Shown here: piece by piece, positions 1 through 10,900 of the stretch | How the letters are laid out: each line of letters begins with the position of its first letter | Numbering within the stretch: the stretch's first letter is position 1 | From: an uncultured Prevotella sp. | GTDB lineage: Bacteria; Bacteroidota; Bacteroidia; Bacteroidales; Bacteroidaceae | Direction: 5' to 3' | Length of the DNA stretch: 64,000 nucleotides | Assembly: GCA_900771975.1 (NCBI GenBank) | Contig: CAAGPV010000069.1 | Location: forward strand, 1-64,000 | Program-made: the position numbers and the translations under genes | The notes under the pieces: model-generated | Seen by the model: only the letters and a program-made list of their open reading frames with translations | Told to the model about the DNA's origin: nothing | Database searches by the model: none

Positions 1-70
1 CGTTAGTTCAGTTGGTTAGAATGCCTGCCTGTCACGCAGGAGGTCACGAGTCCGAATCTCGTACGCACCG
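1..70 (+). tRNA. tRNA-Asp (GTC), 5' end cut by window edge
   Basis: The anticodon stem-loop CCTGC-CTGTCAC-GCAGG carries anticodon GTC, which reads Asp codons. The T arm (CGAGTCCGAATCTCG) and the 3' acceptor strand ACGCACC (63-69) with discriminator G70 are present. The 5' acceptor strand would be GGTGCGT, so about four bases lie outside the window. No CCA is encoded. Confidence 0.95.
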
Positions 71-78
71 CTTAAAAG

Positions 79-106
79 CCTTGGAAGTCTTTTCCAAGGT
101 TTTTTT
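79..106 (+). terminator. Rho-independent terminator of tRNA-Asp
   Basis: Perfect 8-bp stem CCTTGGAA / TTCCAAGG with a 5-nt loop, followed directly by seven T (100-106), nine bases after the tRNA. Confidence 0.85.
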
Positions 107-185
107 GTTTTCCGCCCACCAGTCCCTTTCACTTTTAAAAGACAATTTTCCAACAGATTTGTGCGCCATTTCCAACAAAAACACG

Positions 186-193
186 TATATTTG
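186..193 (+). promoter_or_regulatory. Bacteroidetes -7 element for the HTCS operon
   Basis: TATATTTG matches TAnnTTTG exactly and lies 20 bp before the HTCS start codon. A TTTG at 158-161 could be the -33 element, but its spacing (24 bp) is longer than the usual 19-21. Confidence 0.5.
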
Positions 194-213
194 CATAAGA
201 ATTACCGAAACGA

Positions 214-3200
214 ATGAAAACCTATCGATACACGTTAACCTTAACAATCGCCCTGCTTTTGCTTGTTATCATGCGCGCTGACAACGGCAAACTCTTCACT
301 GCCGAAAACCAATTGTCAAGCAGCAAAATCTCCTGCATCACACAGGACAGCTTCGGCTACCTGTGGGTGGGCACCGAATATGGCCTCAACAAGTTTGACG
401 GCTACCACTTCTCCACTTTTCTCAACAACCCCAACGACTCCCTATCCATTCCCAGCAACGAGGTCACCACGTTTTTAGCCGACAGCAAAGGGCGTCTTTG
501 GGTGGGCTGCAGCAAGGGCCTTGCCACCTACAACCCCGATGATAACACCTTCACACGCTATCGCTTTCCCGACAAGATAACGCCACGCGTAGAGGCTATC
601 CTCGAAAATTTCCATGGAGACATCGTCATCGGAACGGCAGGATACGGATTGTTTGCCATTAAAAAAGGAGAAAACAATCTCTGCCGACTTCGCTCCTTCA
701 CCCGCAACAACAACGACGAGTTTGCCAGCCACATGTTTGAAGACCGGCAACACCACCTCTGGCGCAACGGCCATCTGCCCTTCGCCAGCCGCACCAAGGT
801 GGAAACGCTTACGGCTAAAGCCACAAAAGACTTTCCATTGGGCGAAGCCGGGCCGGTGGCCAACTATCTGCCCACCCACGACGGACTGCTCCTGGTGTGC
901 ATGTATGGCATCCTTCGCTACGACTACCGCACACAGACCGTTGTCAACACCAACTACGACATGAGTCTGCTCGACCGACAAGTCTCCATACGAACCGCCC
1001 TGACAGACCACAAGGGCAACATCTATATCGGCACATCAGGACGTGGCGTGTTTGTCATTCCCAAAGGAAGCCGACGGCTGCAACCCGTAGAAAGTATGCA
1101 TCCGAAGTTCGACCTCGCCTCTGCCAACGTCAATGCGCTCTTCGAAGACAAAGATCACAACCTATGGGCAAGCTGCTACAATAAAGGACTCTACCTGCTC
1201 TCCGAGGGCAAAAACGCCTTCTCTTCATGGTTATTCTCCACGCAGGCCATCCGTTTGGGCAGCAGCGTGTCGTCAATAGCCCCTGCCGATGACGGCGGAG
1301 TGTGGTGTACGGTACAGAAAAGCGGCATCTACCACTTCGATGCCCACGGCAACATCACCGACAAACGCCTCTCGCCAGAAGGGGCAAACACCATCTATCG
1401 CGACCGACAAGGACGATACTGGGTGGGAACGGAGAACGCCCTCTACCGCTACTACCCCTCCAACGGAAGTAGTCAACAGTGTCTGAAACTCGATGGATGG
1501 GGGGTCAACTATATCTGCGACGACGGACAGGGCTCCCTCTTCGTGAGCAACTATGCCAAAGGCTTTGTCATCTACGACACAAAAACGGGCAAGAGCCGCT
1601 CCTTCTCGATGCAGCATGACAACAAGAAACTGGGCAAACTACACAATGACTGGGCCAAAACCATGCTCTACGACCGGCAGGGACGCCTCTGGATAGCCTG
1701 TGCCGACGGACTGTCTTGCATGAACCCAAAAACGGGAAACTTCCGCATCAACGGGTGGGAAACGCTCTTCGACGGGCGGCAATGCCTGTCGCTATGCCAA
1801 CTGCGCCAATCCAACACCTTGCTCATCGGCACCGAGAACGGGCTCTACCAACTCTCCGAAGGACAAAAAGCCCCACAACGCTTCCCCAATTCCGACAATC
1901 TGGCCGACAAGAGCATCTATGCAATCGTGCAAGACGCTGACGGCGACCTGTGGATGAGCACGTCCATGGGCATCTGGCAATACGACCACAAAAGCAAAAA
2001 ACTGATTAGCTACATCGGAGGAAACGGTCTCACCACCACCGAATATGTCATTGGCACACAGATACATACCAGCGACGACCGCATCTTCTTCGGCATCAAC
2101 GACGGCGTTACCACCTTTTTGCCTAAAGCCGTAAAAGCCAGCAACCAAGCCATTGGCCGCGTCTTTCTCACCCGAATGGTGGTGAACGGTAAAGAAAGAG
2201 GGTGCCAAAGTCGGCAGTTCGATCTCGACTATGACGACAACACGTTCTCCTTAGGCTTCTCGCTGCTCAACTACCGAAACACCAACAACATCACTTTCCA
2301 ATACCGCATAGGCAAACAGGGAGTCTGGGAAGCCTTTCCGGAAGGCTCAAACGTTATCACCTTCAACAAAATGAAGCCGGGAACCTACCGCATCGAGGTG
2401 AGGGCCACCACCGGCGGAGCCTATTCCGCCCATTCGGCAGTGGTGACCGTCCGCGTCAACAACCCATGGTATGCTTCCACCTGGGCATGGCTGACCTACA
2501 TTCTCGCGGCTACGGGCATCGTGGCATTTGCAATCTACTACGTTGAACGCCGAAGAAAAGTGGAGATGGAGGAGGCCAAGATGCGCTTTCTCATCAATGC
2601 CACCCACGACATACGCTCACCGTTGACGCTCATTCTCGGTCCGCTGCGCAAGCTGAAAGAACGTCTCACCGATCAGGAAAGCCAGTCTTGCATAGACACC
2701 ATCGACCGCAACGCACAACGCTTGCTCCTTCTGGTAAACCAAATTCTGGACGAACGACGCATTGACAAAAACCAGCTGCAACTCCACTGCCAGGCAACCG
2801 ACCTGGTGAAAACCGTTGGGGCTGTTTGCTCGATGTACCAATACAATGCCCGCCAGAGACACATCAACCTGAGATTTGACCACAACCGTCCCACGGTGAA
2901 AGCATGGATAGACCGCATCAACTTCGAAAAGGTGCTGTCCAACCTGCTCTCCAATGCCTTTAAATACACCCCCGACGGGGGCGAAATCGTCTTCACCATC
3001 AACGAAACACCACAAACCGTCGTGATAACACTCACCGACAGTGGCACAGGACTGAAAGAAACGAAAACCGAAAAACTCTTTGAACGCTTCTATCAGGGCA
3101 ACAACGCACAAATCGCCCATACCGAAGGAACTGGCATCGGACTGAACCTGAGCAAAGCCATCGTGGCACTACACGGAGGAACCATCAAGGCCTACAACCG

Positions 3201-4116
3201 GCAAGACGGACATTCGGGCGCCTGCTTTGAGGTGACCCTGCAACGCGGACACGCCCACCTGAAGAACTCACAGATAGTCACCAAAGCCGAAGAGACAACC
3301 TCCGACCTGCCACAAAAGCGCAGACAGTCAAACAAAGGAATGAACGTCATGGTGGTGGACGACGATCGAGAGCTGGCACAATACATTGCCAACGAACTCG
3401 GCAAGTGGTACCGCTGCACCACATTTGCCAACGGCAAAGAAGCCCTAAAAGAGCTCTTGACCGGTCACTACGACCTTATCGTCAGCGATGTAATCATGCC
3501 CGAAATGGACGGAATAGAGCTATTGAAGGCTATCAAGAGCAACACCACGGTGAACGACATACCAGTGATACTACTCACCTCGAAGAACGAAGCCGATCAT
3601 CGCCTCGAAGGACTGAAGTACGGAGCTGACGCCTATCTCGGAAAACCGTTCAGCATGGAAGAACTGCACACCTATATCGACAATCTTATAGACAACGTAA
3701 GAAGACTGAAAGGAAAGTTCTCTGGCGCACAAAAGCAGGAAGACAAGTTTGAACACAGGGAAGTGAAGGGCAACAACGATGCCTTGATGGAACGCATCAT
3801 GCGCTCGGTAAACAGCCATTTGGCCGATTCGACGTTCAACGTGGAACGTCTTACACAGGAAGTGGGCATCTCCCGAGCACAACTCCACCGGAAAATGAAA
3901 GAAATGACAGGCATCTCCACCGCCGACTTCATACGCAACCTGCGACTGGACGAAGCCGCAAGACTCATACGCGAAACCGACATCACCGTGACACAAGCCG
4001 CTTATAGCGTCGGCTTCAACAACCAGTCGCACTTCTCTACCGTCTTCCACAAGCGCTTCGGAATGACGCCTACCGAATATCAAGCACAAAAAGAAAACCC
4101 AAAACCTACAAGATGA
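214..4116 (+). CDS. Hybrid two-component system sensor/regulator (HTCS) of the xylan locus
   Basis: One-protein sensor kinase and transcription activator, 1300 aa. Order: signal or anchor segment (1-22); a long periplasmic beta-propeller of reg_prop repeats (motifs such as LWVGTEYGLNKFDG, about 25-660); a Y_Y_Y domain (about 670-745); one membrane segment (about 755-776) followed by ERRRK; HisKA with phospho-acceptor His798 in ATHDIRSPL; HATPase with GTGIGLNLSKA; a receiver domain with Asp1092 in IVSDVIMPEMDG; and a C-terminal AraC-type helix-turn-helix (about 1190-1290). HTCS proteins usually bind an oligosaccharide with the propeller and activate a linked SusC/D locus; here the neighbours imply xylo-oligosaccharides. 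Its stop overlaps the GH67 start (ATGA), so regulator and enzyme appear translationally coupled. Confidence 0.93.
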   Translation: MKTYRYTLTLTIALLLLVIMRADNGKLFTAENQLSSSKISCITQDSFGYLWVGTEYGLNKFDGYHFSTFLNNPNDSLSIPSNEVTTFLADSKGRLWVGCSKGLATYNPDDNTFTRYRFPDKITPRVEAILENFHGDIVIGTAGYGLFAIKKGENNLCRLRSFTRNNNDEFASHMFEDRQHHLWRNGHLPFASRTKVETLTAKATKDFPLGEAGPVANYLPTHDGLLLVCMYGILRYDYRTQTVVNTNYDMSLLDRQVSIRTALTDHKGNIYIGTSGRGVFVIPKGSRRLQPVESMHPKFDLASANVNALFEDKDHNLWASCYNKGLYLLSEGKNAFSSWLFSTQAIRLGSSVSSIAPADDGGVWCTVQKSGIYHFDAHGNITDKRLSPEGANTIYRDRQGRYWVGTENALYRYYPSNGSSQQCLKLDGWGVNYICDDGQGSLFVSNYAKGFVIYDTKTGKSRSFSMQHDNKKLGKLHNDWAKTMLYDRQGRLWIACADGLSCMNPKTGNFRINGWETLFDGRQCLSLCQLRQSNTLLIGTENGLYQLSEGQKAPQRFPNSDNLADKSIYAIVQDADGDLWMSTSMGIWQYDHKSKKLISYIGGNGLTTTEYVIGTQIHTSDDRIFFGINDGVTTFLPKAVKASNQAIGRVFLTRMVVNGKERGCQSRQFDLDYDDNTFSLGFSLLNYRNTNNITFQYRIGKQGVWEAFPEGSNVITFNKMKPGTYRIEVRATTGGAYSAHSAVVTVRVNNPWYASTWAWLTYILAATGIVAFAIYYVERRRKVEMEEAKMRFLINATHDIRSPLTLILGPLRKLKERLTDQESQSCIDTIDRNAQRLLLLVNQILDERRIDKNQLQLHCQATDLVKTVGAVCSMYQYNARQRHINLRFDHNRPTVKAWIDRINFEKVLSNLLSNAFKYTPDGGEIVFTINETPQTVVITLTDSGTGLKETKTEKLFERFYQGNNAQIAHTEGTGIGLNLSKAIVALHGGTIKAYNRQDGHSGACFEVTLQRGHAHLKNSQIVTKAEETTSDLPQKRRQSNKGMNVMVVDDDRELAQYIANELGKWYRCTTFANGKEALKELLTGHYDLIVSDVIMPEMDGIELLKAIKSNTTVNDIPVILLTSKNEADHRLEGLKYGADAYLGKPFSMEELHTYIDNLIDNVRRLKGKFSGAQKQEDKFEHREVKGNNDALMERIMRSVNSHLADSTFNVERLTQEVGISRAQLHRKMKEMTGISTADFIRNLRLDEAARLIRETDITVTQAAYSVGFNNQSHFSTVFHKRFGMTPTEYQAQKENPKPTR

Positions 4117-6098
4117 AAAAGCTATTGACAACTCTCTTGCTCGTACTGCCCTTGCTAACATGGGCCGACGATGGCTCTCTGCTCTGGTTGCAACCCAACG
4201 TGAGAGGCCACAACAAATGCATCGTCAACACCAACGGCGACGATTCGCCTACGCTAAAGATTGCCCGCCAAGAGCTCGAAACATTTCTTCCAGGAGCTAC
4301 CATCCAACTGATATGCGACAAAAAACTCCCCGCTGACGACGGATACCAGATAGAAGCCGGGCCGAAACGCGTGGGATGCCTCGTAAGGTACAACGCCGTC
4401 ATCACTGCCGGCACCCATCTCGGACTGCTCTATGGCGCTTACGACCTTATAAGGCGCAACCTTACAGGAAGAGGTACGCTCTCGGCCAGCGAGCATCCAG
4501 CCTTCGCCTACCGCCTGCTCAACCACTGGGACAACCTCGATGGCAGCGTAGAACGTGGTTATGCCGGCAAAAGCATCTGGAAATGGGAGGATATCAACAA
4601 CGGCATCATCAGCCCTGCACTGCGTGAACGCCTCATCGTCTATGCCCGTGCCAATGCCTCCATTGGCATCAACGGCACCGTATTGAACAACGTCAACGCC
4701 TCACCCAACATCCTGACAACAGCCTATCTCAACAAGGTAAAGGCCATTGCCGACCTATTGCGCCCCTACGGACTGCGTGTCTACCTGTCCGTCAACTTCG
4801 CATCGCCTATGGCTTTGGGGGCAACAAAGACTGCCGACCCGCTAAAGAAGGACGTCCGGCGATGGTGGAAGAAGAAAGCCAAGGAGATATATACCCTCAT
4901 TCCCGACTTCGGAGGTTTCCTGGTGAAAGCCAACTCCGAAGGACAACCAGGTCCAGGCGACTATCACCGCACCCACGTGCAAGGTGCCAACATGCTGGCC
5001 GACGCCCTTTCACCCTACAACGGGCTCGTGATATGGCGCTCTTTCGTCTACGGTGCCAACCACAAGGACGAAGACAGAGTCAAACAAGCCGTCAGCGAGT
5101 TTGCCAAATTCGACGGTAAATTTCGCAAAAACGTCATCCTACAGTCAAAAAACGGACCGCTCGACTTCCAGCCGCGCGAACCTTACGCCCCCATCTTCGA
5201 CCACATGAAGCACACTCCGCAAATGGCCGAGTTCCAGATAACACAGGAATATACAGGCCAGTCACGCCATCTTGTCTACCTTGCCACCATGTGGAAGGAG
5301 TTTTTCTCCTTTGTTCAACCCTCCCAACTCAAGGGCATTGCGGGCGTAGCCAACACAGGCGACGATGCCAACTGGTGCGGACACCCGTTCTCGCAAGCCA
5401 ACTGGTATGCCTTCGGACGCCTCGCCTGGAACCCTTCGCTATCGGCTGAAGACATTGCCAACGAATGGTTGAGACAAACTTTCCATGCCGACACAGCCTT
5501 TGAGCACACTGCCTGCCAAATAATGATGGACTCAAGAGAAACCTGTGTCAACTATATGATGCCGCTCGGACTGCACCATATCTTCAAATTCGACCACCAC
5601 TTCGGACCCGAACCAGACGGTTTCAAGGCCGAATATCCCATTGAATGGTGTCCCGTCTACTATCACAGGGCCGATAGCAACGGCATCGGCTTCGACAGGA
5701 CAGTGGCTACCGGCAGCGGGGCAACGGCCCAATACCGGCAACCTTACGCCTCAATGTACGACAACATCAACAGTTGTCCTGAAGAATATCTGCTCTGGTT
5801 CCACCACGTAGCCTGGAACTACCGCATGAAGTCGGGACGCACACTGTGGCAAGAGCTCTGCTACAAATATCACAAAGGGGTGACGGCAGTAGACAACTAT
5901 CAGGCCCTTTGGCGCTCTGACAAGGTGAAAGGCCGCATCGACGACGAACTTTGGCAGCACACCGACTCCCTTCTCACCCTTCAGTGTCAAGACGCCCGCC
6001 AATGGGAAAGTACCTGTCTAACCTACTTCCAGAAGTTTGCCTGCCAGCCCATGCCGTCCTTTGACACCCCCACCATCAACACCTCAGCACCTCAATAA
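4113..6098 (+). CDS. aguA: GH67 alpha-glucuronidase (xylan side-chain removal)
   Basis: Removes glucuronic or 4-O-methylglucuronic acid from the non-reducing end xylose of xylo-oligosaccharides. 661 aa, with a signal peptide (MKKLLTTLLLVLPLLTWA), so probably periplasmic. The family's catalytic positions are visible: Glu276 in KANSEGQPGP (general acid), Asp351 in NGPLDFQPREP and Glu379 in QITQEYTGQ (the Asp/Glu base pair). Length is normal for GH67. The start overlaps the HTCS stop by four bases and the GH35-like gene follows after 24 bp, so all three should be one operon. The glucuronate released can feed the UxuA/SDR pair at 23.9-26 kb. Confidence 0.95.
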   Translation: MKKLLTTLLLVLPLLTWADDGSLLWLQPNVRGHNKCIVNTNGDDSPTLKIARQELETFLPGATIQLICDKKLPADDGYQIEAGPKRVGCLVRYNAVITAGTHLGLLYGAYDLIRRNLTGRGTLSASEHPAFAYRLLNHWDNLDGSVERGYAGKSIWKWEDINNGIISPALRERLIVYARANASIGINGTVLNNVNASPNILTTAYLNKVKAIADLLRPYGLRVYLSVNFASPMALGATKTADPLKKDVRRWWKKKAKEIYTLIPDFGGFLVKANSEGQPGPGDYHRTHVQGANMLADALSPYNGLVIWRSFVYGANHKDEDRVKQAVSEFAKFDGKFRKNVILQSKNGPLDFQPREPYAPIFDHMKHTPQMAEFQITQEYTGQSRHLVYLATMWKEFFSFVQPSQLKGIAGVANTGDDANWCGHPFSQANWYAFGRLAWNPSLSAEDIANEWLRQTFHADTAFEHTACQIMMDSRETCVNYMMPLGLHHIFKFDHHFGPEPDGFKAEYPIEWCPVYYHRADSNGIGFDRTVATGSGATAQYRQPYASMYDNINSCPEEYLLWFHHVAWNYRMKSGRTLWQELCYKYHKGVTAVDNYQALWRSDKVKGRIDDELWQHTDSLLTLQCQDARQWESTCLTYFQKFACQPMPSFDTPTINTSAPQ

Positions 6099-6122
6099 CC
6101 CACCTTATATAATATATATGCC

Positions 6123-7754
6123 ATGAAGAAACACCTGTTAATAGCCCTGTTGCTGCTTGTGGCCAATGCCATTTCAGCCCAAGTGAGCCTCGTCCGTAAA
6201 GGCACACGCGCCTGGATAGAAGTGAAAGGGCAACCCATGCTCGTCCTCGGAGGCGAACTGAGCAACTCGGCAGCCACCTCCATAGCCGACATCGACGAAG
6301 TGATGCCACGCATGAGCGCCCTTGGCCTAAACACCGTTCTCGTGCCAGCACAATGGGATCTGATAGAACCTGTCGAGGGAAAGTTTGACTTTTCGCTCAT
6401 CGACGAAACCATCCAACAGGCCCGTGCTAACCGCCTGAAAGTCATCTTCCTGTGGTTTGGCGCATGGAAAAACTCCATGTCGTGCTATGCTCCCCTATGG
6501 TTTAAGAAAGACACCAAACGCTTTCCACGCGCCATGACCCGTCAAGGGAAACCTTTGGAGATAGCTTCCGCCTTCTCAGAGAACGTCTTCCAAGCCGACA
6601 ACAAGGCCTTTTCGGCACTCATGAAACACATCCGTGACGTTGACCAACAACAAAACACAGTTATCATGGTGCAGGTTGAAAACGAAATAGGTATGCTGGA
6701 AGATGCCCGCGACCACTCACCGTTGGCAGAAAAAGCCTTCCGTCAGGGCGATTGGCGTAAGCGCATAGCCACCAGCAAACCCACACGGTTGCCCAAAGAC
6801 GCCCTTCAGGACGAAGTGTTCATGGCCTATTACTATGCAAGTTACGTGGAACGGCTGGCCCAATCGGCACGCGCCATCTACCCTTTGCCGCTCTACGTCA
6901 ACGCAGCCATGAACAGTCGCGGCCGAAAACCGGGCGAATACCCGTCTGCCGGGCCGTTGGCCCACCTTATAGATATATGGCATTTGGCAGCGCCAAGCAT
7001 CGATTTGCTCGCTCCCGACATCTATGACACCGGCTTTAAGGACTGGGCTGGGCAGTATGCACTGGACGATAACCCCCTGTTCATCCCTGAATCGCGTTGT
7101 TGTACCAACAGCGGTGTACGTGCCTTGTATGTGTTTGGAGCCCACGAAGCCATCGGTTTCAGTCCGTTTGCCATCGACCAGTCTGGACAGAAAGAACAAG
7201 AAGAGGTAAAAAATGCCTATTCCCTGCTCGCTTCTCTGGCTCCATTGCTGCTCAAGTCCTCGGCAAAAGGCAGCAAAAAAGGATTTTTGGTTGACCAGGA
7301 ACACCCATCCTGTCAAACCACAGACGGCGACATCACCCTCACGCTGCGCCATTATTTCACCCTTCCGTGGGACCCACGCGCAACCAACGGTTCGGAATGG
7401 CCCGAGGGAGGAGCCATTGTCATGCGTCTTTCCCCCTACGAATATCTCATAGCTGGCAAAGGAGTGGTGGCCGAATTCAAAACCGCTACCGAGTTTCAGC
7501 AAGAACATCAGCAGACTTTAGGCGAAGACGGCTTTGCCCAGCACGGCAGCAACGCCCCTCATACGTCCGCTATAGAAAAGTCGTTCACCGGCAAGCGCAT
7601 CGGCATAGGTACGGTAGACGAAGTGAGTGTCAACCCCGACGGATCGCTAAATTATCTCCGCCGTCTCTGTGGAGACCAAACCCATCAGGGCCGTCACGTG
7701 CGAATAGGCGTTGACGCCTACCAAATATTGCACGTAAAGCTCTATAAATACTGA
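6123..7754 (+). CDS. GH35-family glycosidase (beta-galactosidase-like, DUF5597-type C-terminus)
   Basis: 543 aa with signal peptide (MKKHLLIALLLLVANAISA). The N-terminal (beta/alpha)8 barrel has GH35 hallmarks: the GGELSNSAA region, VQVENEIG with the predicted acid/base Glu188 and FIPESRC with the predicted nucleophile Glu323. The roughly 200-residue C-terminus resembles the beta-rich DUF5597 region of GH35 proteins found in Proteobacteria and Bacteroidota xylan loci; this is recalled, not searched. Likely role: exo-removal of a terminal beta-linked galactose, or a related sugar, from decorated xylo-oligosaccharides in the periplasm. It is the last gene of the HTCS-GH67 unit; a hairpin with a T-rich tail follows. 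Substrate is inferred only from context. Confidence 0.82.
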   Translation: MKKHLLIALLLLVANAISAQVSLVRKGTRAWIEVKGQPMLVLGGELSNSAATSIADIDEVMPRMSALGLNTVLVPAQWDLIEPVEGKFDFSLIDETIQQARANRLKVIFLWFGAWKNSMSCYAPLWFKKDTKRFPRAMTRQGKPLEIASAFSENVFQADNKAFSALMKHIRDVDQQQNTVIMVQVENEIGMLEDARDHSPLAEKAFRQGDWRKRIATSKPTRLPKDALQDEVFMAYYYASYVERLAQSARAIYPLPLYVNAAMNSRGRKPGEYPSAGPLAHLIDIWHLAAPSIDLLAPDIYDTGFKDWAGQYALDDNPLFIPESRCCTNSGVRALYVFGAHEAIGFSPFAIDQSGQKEQEEVKNAYSLLASLAPLLLKSSAKGSKKGFLVDQEHPSCQTTDGDITLTLRHYFTLPWDPRATNGSEWPEGGAIVMRLSPYEYLIAGKGVVAEFKTATEFQQEHQQTLGEDGFAQHGSNAPHTSAIEKSFTGKRIGIGTVDEVSVNPDGSLNYLRRLCGDQTHQGRHVRIGVDAYQILHVKLYKY

Positions 7755-7790
7755 AAAACAAGCGTTTTTCAACATTATGAAACATTCTAA

Positions 7791-7836
7791 AACATCGATG
7801 AAACATATTAAAAATAGTTCATCGATGTTTTTATTT
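7791..7836 (+). terminator. Terminator after the GH35-like gene
   Basis: Perfect 12-bp inverted repeat AACATCGATGAA (7791-7802) / TTCATCGATGTT (7818-7829) followed by a T-rich run. A second small hairpin, GAAAAAC / GTTTTTC (7753-7770), starts at the stop codon. No clear TAnnTTTG promoter is visible before the SusC gene at 7907, although a TTTG (7840-7843) could be a -33 element. The hairpin may be read through. Confidence 0.6.
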
Positions 7837-7906
7837 AACTTTGTTGGCAGAAACCTATCAACCTAAATCGATTGGATATCTATAATCTTTTAACTAACAA
7901 ATAACA

Positions 7907-10900
7907 ATGGACATGAAATGCACTAAGAATGTCATGAAGTATGCCTTTATGTTATTCCTGTTGTTGTTGATTCCCTTAGGGGCACACGCTCAGGACATCA
8001 CTGTAAAGGGTACTGTCACCGATAACAGCGGACCTGTCATCGGGGCAACGGTAAAAGTGAAAGGAACAACCAGCGGTGCAGTGACCGATCTCGACGGAAA
8101 CTACACCCTAAAAGCCTCTAAAGGAGACGTACTGGAAGTTTCTTACGTAGGCTACGACACCAAACGGGTAACCGTTGGAGCCAATCCTGTCATCAACATC
8201 ACCCTCACCGAAAACGCAGAAGAGCTTAGCGAAGTGGTGGTAGTGGGTTATGGCCAAATGAAACGCTCGGACGTAACCGGCTCGGTAGTGTCCGTCAACT
8301 CCAAATCTATTGAACGCTCTGTCCCAACAAGTATCGACCAGGTGCTACAAGGCCGGGCCGCAGGTGTACAAATACAAGCCAACTCTGGCCAACCTGGTGC
8401 AAACACCTCTATCCATATCCGTGGTATCAACTCTCTCAACGCCACCAACCAACCTATTTTCGTCATTGACGGAGTGGTTGTAGACGCTGCCGGCGTTGAC
8501 ACCAACGACCCTCTGTCGTCCAACAACCCCTTGGCCAGCATCAACCCCAGCGACATCGTGTCGATGGACGTACTGAAAGACGCTTCTGCCACCGCCATCT
8601 ATGGAGCCCGGGCTTCCAACGGTGTCATCATGATTACCACCAAACGCGGTAAAGCTGGCGAAGCCACCATTACCTATGACGGCTATGTGGGCTGGCAAGA
8701 GCAAGCCAAGAAGCTCGACATGATGAACCTTCGCGAATATGCACGTCACCATAATGCACGTGCCGCAGAAGGCATTGTAGCCCCCAGCGACGCCTTTGTC
8801 AACATCGACGAACTGGGCGACGGTACCGATTGGCAGGAAGCTTTGTTCCGCAAAGCCCTCATGACGAGCCACAACCTCTCCATCACCGGTGGCTCAGAAC
8901 GTTCCACCTATTCTATAAGTGGCGGTTATCTCAACCAGGACGGTATCGCCGTAGGTTCCGGATTCCGCCGTCTCACCCTTCGTGGCAATACCGATGCACA
9001 AGTAAAGAAATGGTTGAAAGCCGGCTTGAGCTTCTCGCTTACCGACTCACATCAGGACGTAGGTGCTGACAACAGCCTCATCATGAATGCCTTGCAACAA
9101 CAACCTTCAGTGGCAGTAAAGAACGCCGAGGGTGGCTACGACGGTCCAGACGACGTCTGGATGCCGGTTAATGCCATCGCAATGGCCAACATGCGCGAAA
9201 ACTACAACAAGAAAATGAACTTCCGCGTCAACGGTAGTTTGGAGGCAACGCTGGCGAAAGGCCTTACATTGAAGACCGAGCTATCTGCCGACTACAACGC
9301 CAACAAGTTCTACTATTACGAGCCCGACTATAAATTCGGTGTACTTGAAAGCAACATCCGCACCGGACGTTGGACCAAGACCGACACCAAGTACTGGTCA
9401 TGGCGCAACATTCTCACCTATGCCAACACGTTTAACGATGTTCACAACGTGAACCTTATGGTGGGACAGGAAATGAGCCACTCCCATTGGGAGAGCCAAG
9501 CAAGTGCTGCAACCGGCTTCCTTTCAAATGCCACCCATGACATTTCGGCCGGCGACGTCACCGCATCAACTGGTACAGGCTCGCAGATAAACAACTCACT
9601 GTTCTCTTATTTCGGCCGTGCCTTCTACTCTTACGACGACCGCTACCTTGCTACGTTCACCCTTCGTCGGGACGGTTCTTCCCATTTTGCCGAAGGTAAT
9701 CGTTGGGGATGGTTCCCATCAGCAGCCCTGGCTTGGAAAATCACCAACGAGCCGTGGATGAAGAAGACCTCAGACGTCATCAACAACATGAAGTTGCGCT
9801 TGGGATGGGGTTCTACCGGTAACCAGAATGTCAGCGATTGGGCTTACATGTCGCTCCTCGCCTCAAAGAGTACGCCATGGGGAACAGGCGTGCTGACCGG
9901 CAACAATGCCAACCCCGATCTGAAATGGGAGACCACCACATCTTGGAATGTGGGCTTCGACCTTAACCTTTTCCAAAACCGCATAGAGTTTATCTTCGAC
10001 TGGTACTACAAGAAGACCAAAGACCTCTTGCTGCAATTGCCTCTCCCCTCCTACCTCGGTTCGTCTGGTCAGGGAGCCGCTTCCAACCCTTGGGGTAACG
10101 TGGGAAGCCTCCGCAACACTGGTATAGAAATGACTTTGAACACCGTCAACATCGACAAGAGCGGCTTCCAGTGGCGTAGCAACTTCGTGTTCTCCCTCAA
10201 CCGCAACAAGGTTCTCTCGCTCGACACCGAGAGCGCAACGATAGACAAGACCTTCCAGGTAGGGTCTGACAAGATGACCGTCACACGCACGGTGGTGGGC
10301 AAGCCCATCGGACAGCTCTATGGCTACAAGGTGATAGGCCGTTTTGACAAAGCAGAAGACTTCTACTACAAAGATGCAGAAGGCAATGTCAAGCCTGTTG
10401 CCCTTCCCGAAGGCGTCACCATCAACAAGAACGGTGCGTGGATAGGCGACTACATCTTCTATGACAAGAACGGAGACGGTGTTATCAACACCAGCGACTG
10501 CGACTTCATAGGCAACCCGCAACCCGATTTCACCTATGGCATCGGCAATACTTTCTCGTGGAAAGGCTTCGACCTTAGCATCTTCTTCAGCGGATCGTAC
10601 GGCAACGACGTGCTCAACCTGAGCCGAAAGTATCTTGATGACGTCCGTGTCAACAGCAACTTGCTGAAGAGTGCGGCCAATTATGCACAGATTGGAGTGA
10701 TAGATCCCAACCTTCCGCAAGACGATTACCGCAACCTTTACGTCATAAACGCTGCCGATACCCACCTGCCCCGCATCAGCGCGTCAACAACCAACGCCAA
10801 TAACCGTGTCAGCGACCGCTATGTAGAGGACGGCTCCTACCTTCGTTTGCAGAACATCTCGCTCAGCTACACCCTTCCCAAAAAGCTGGTGCGCAAGATA

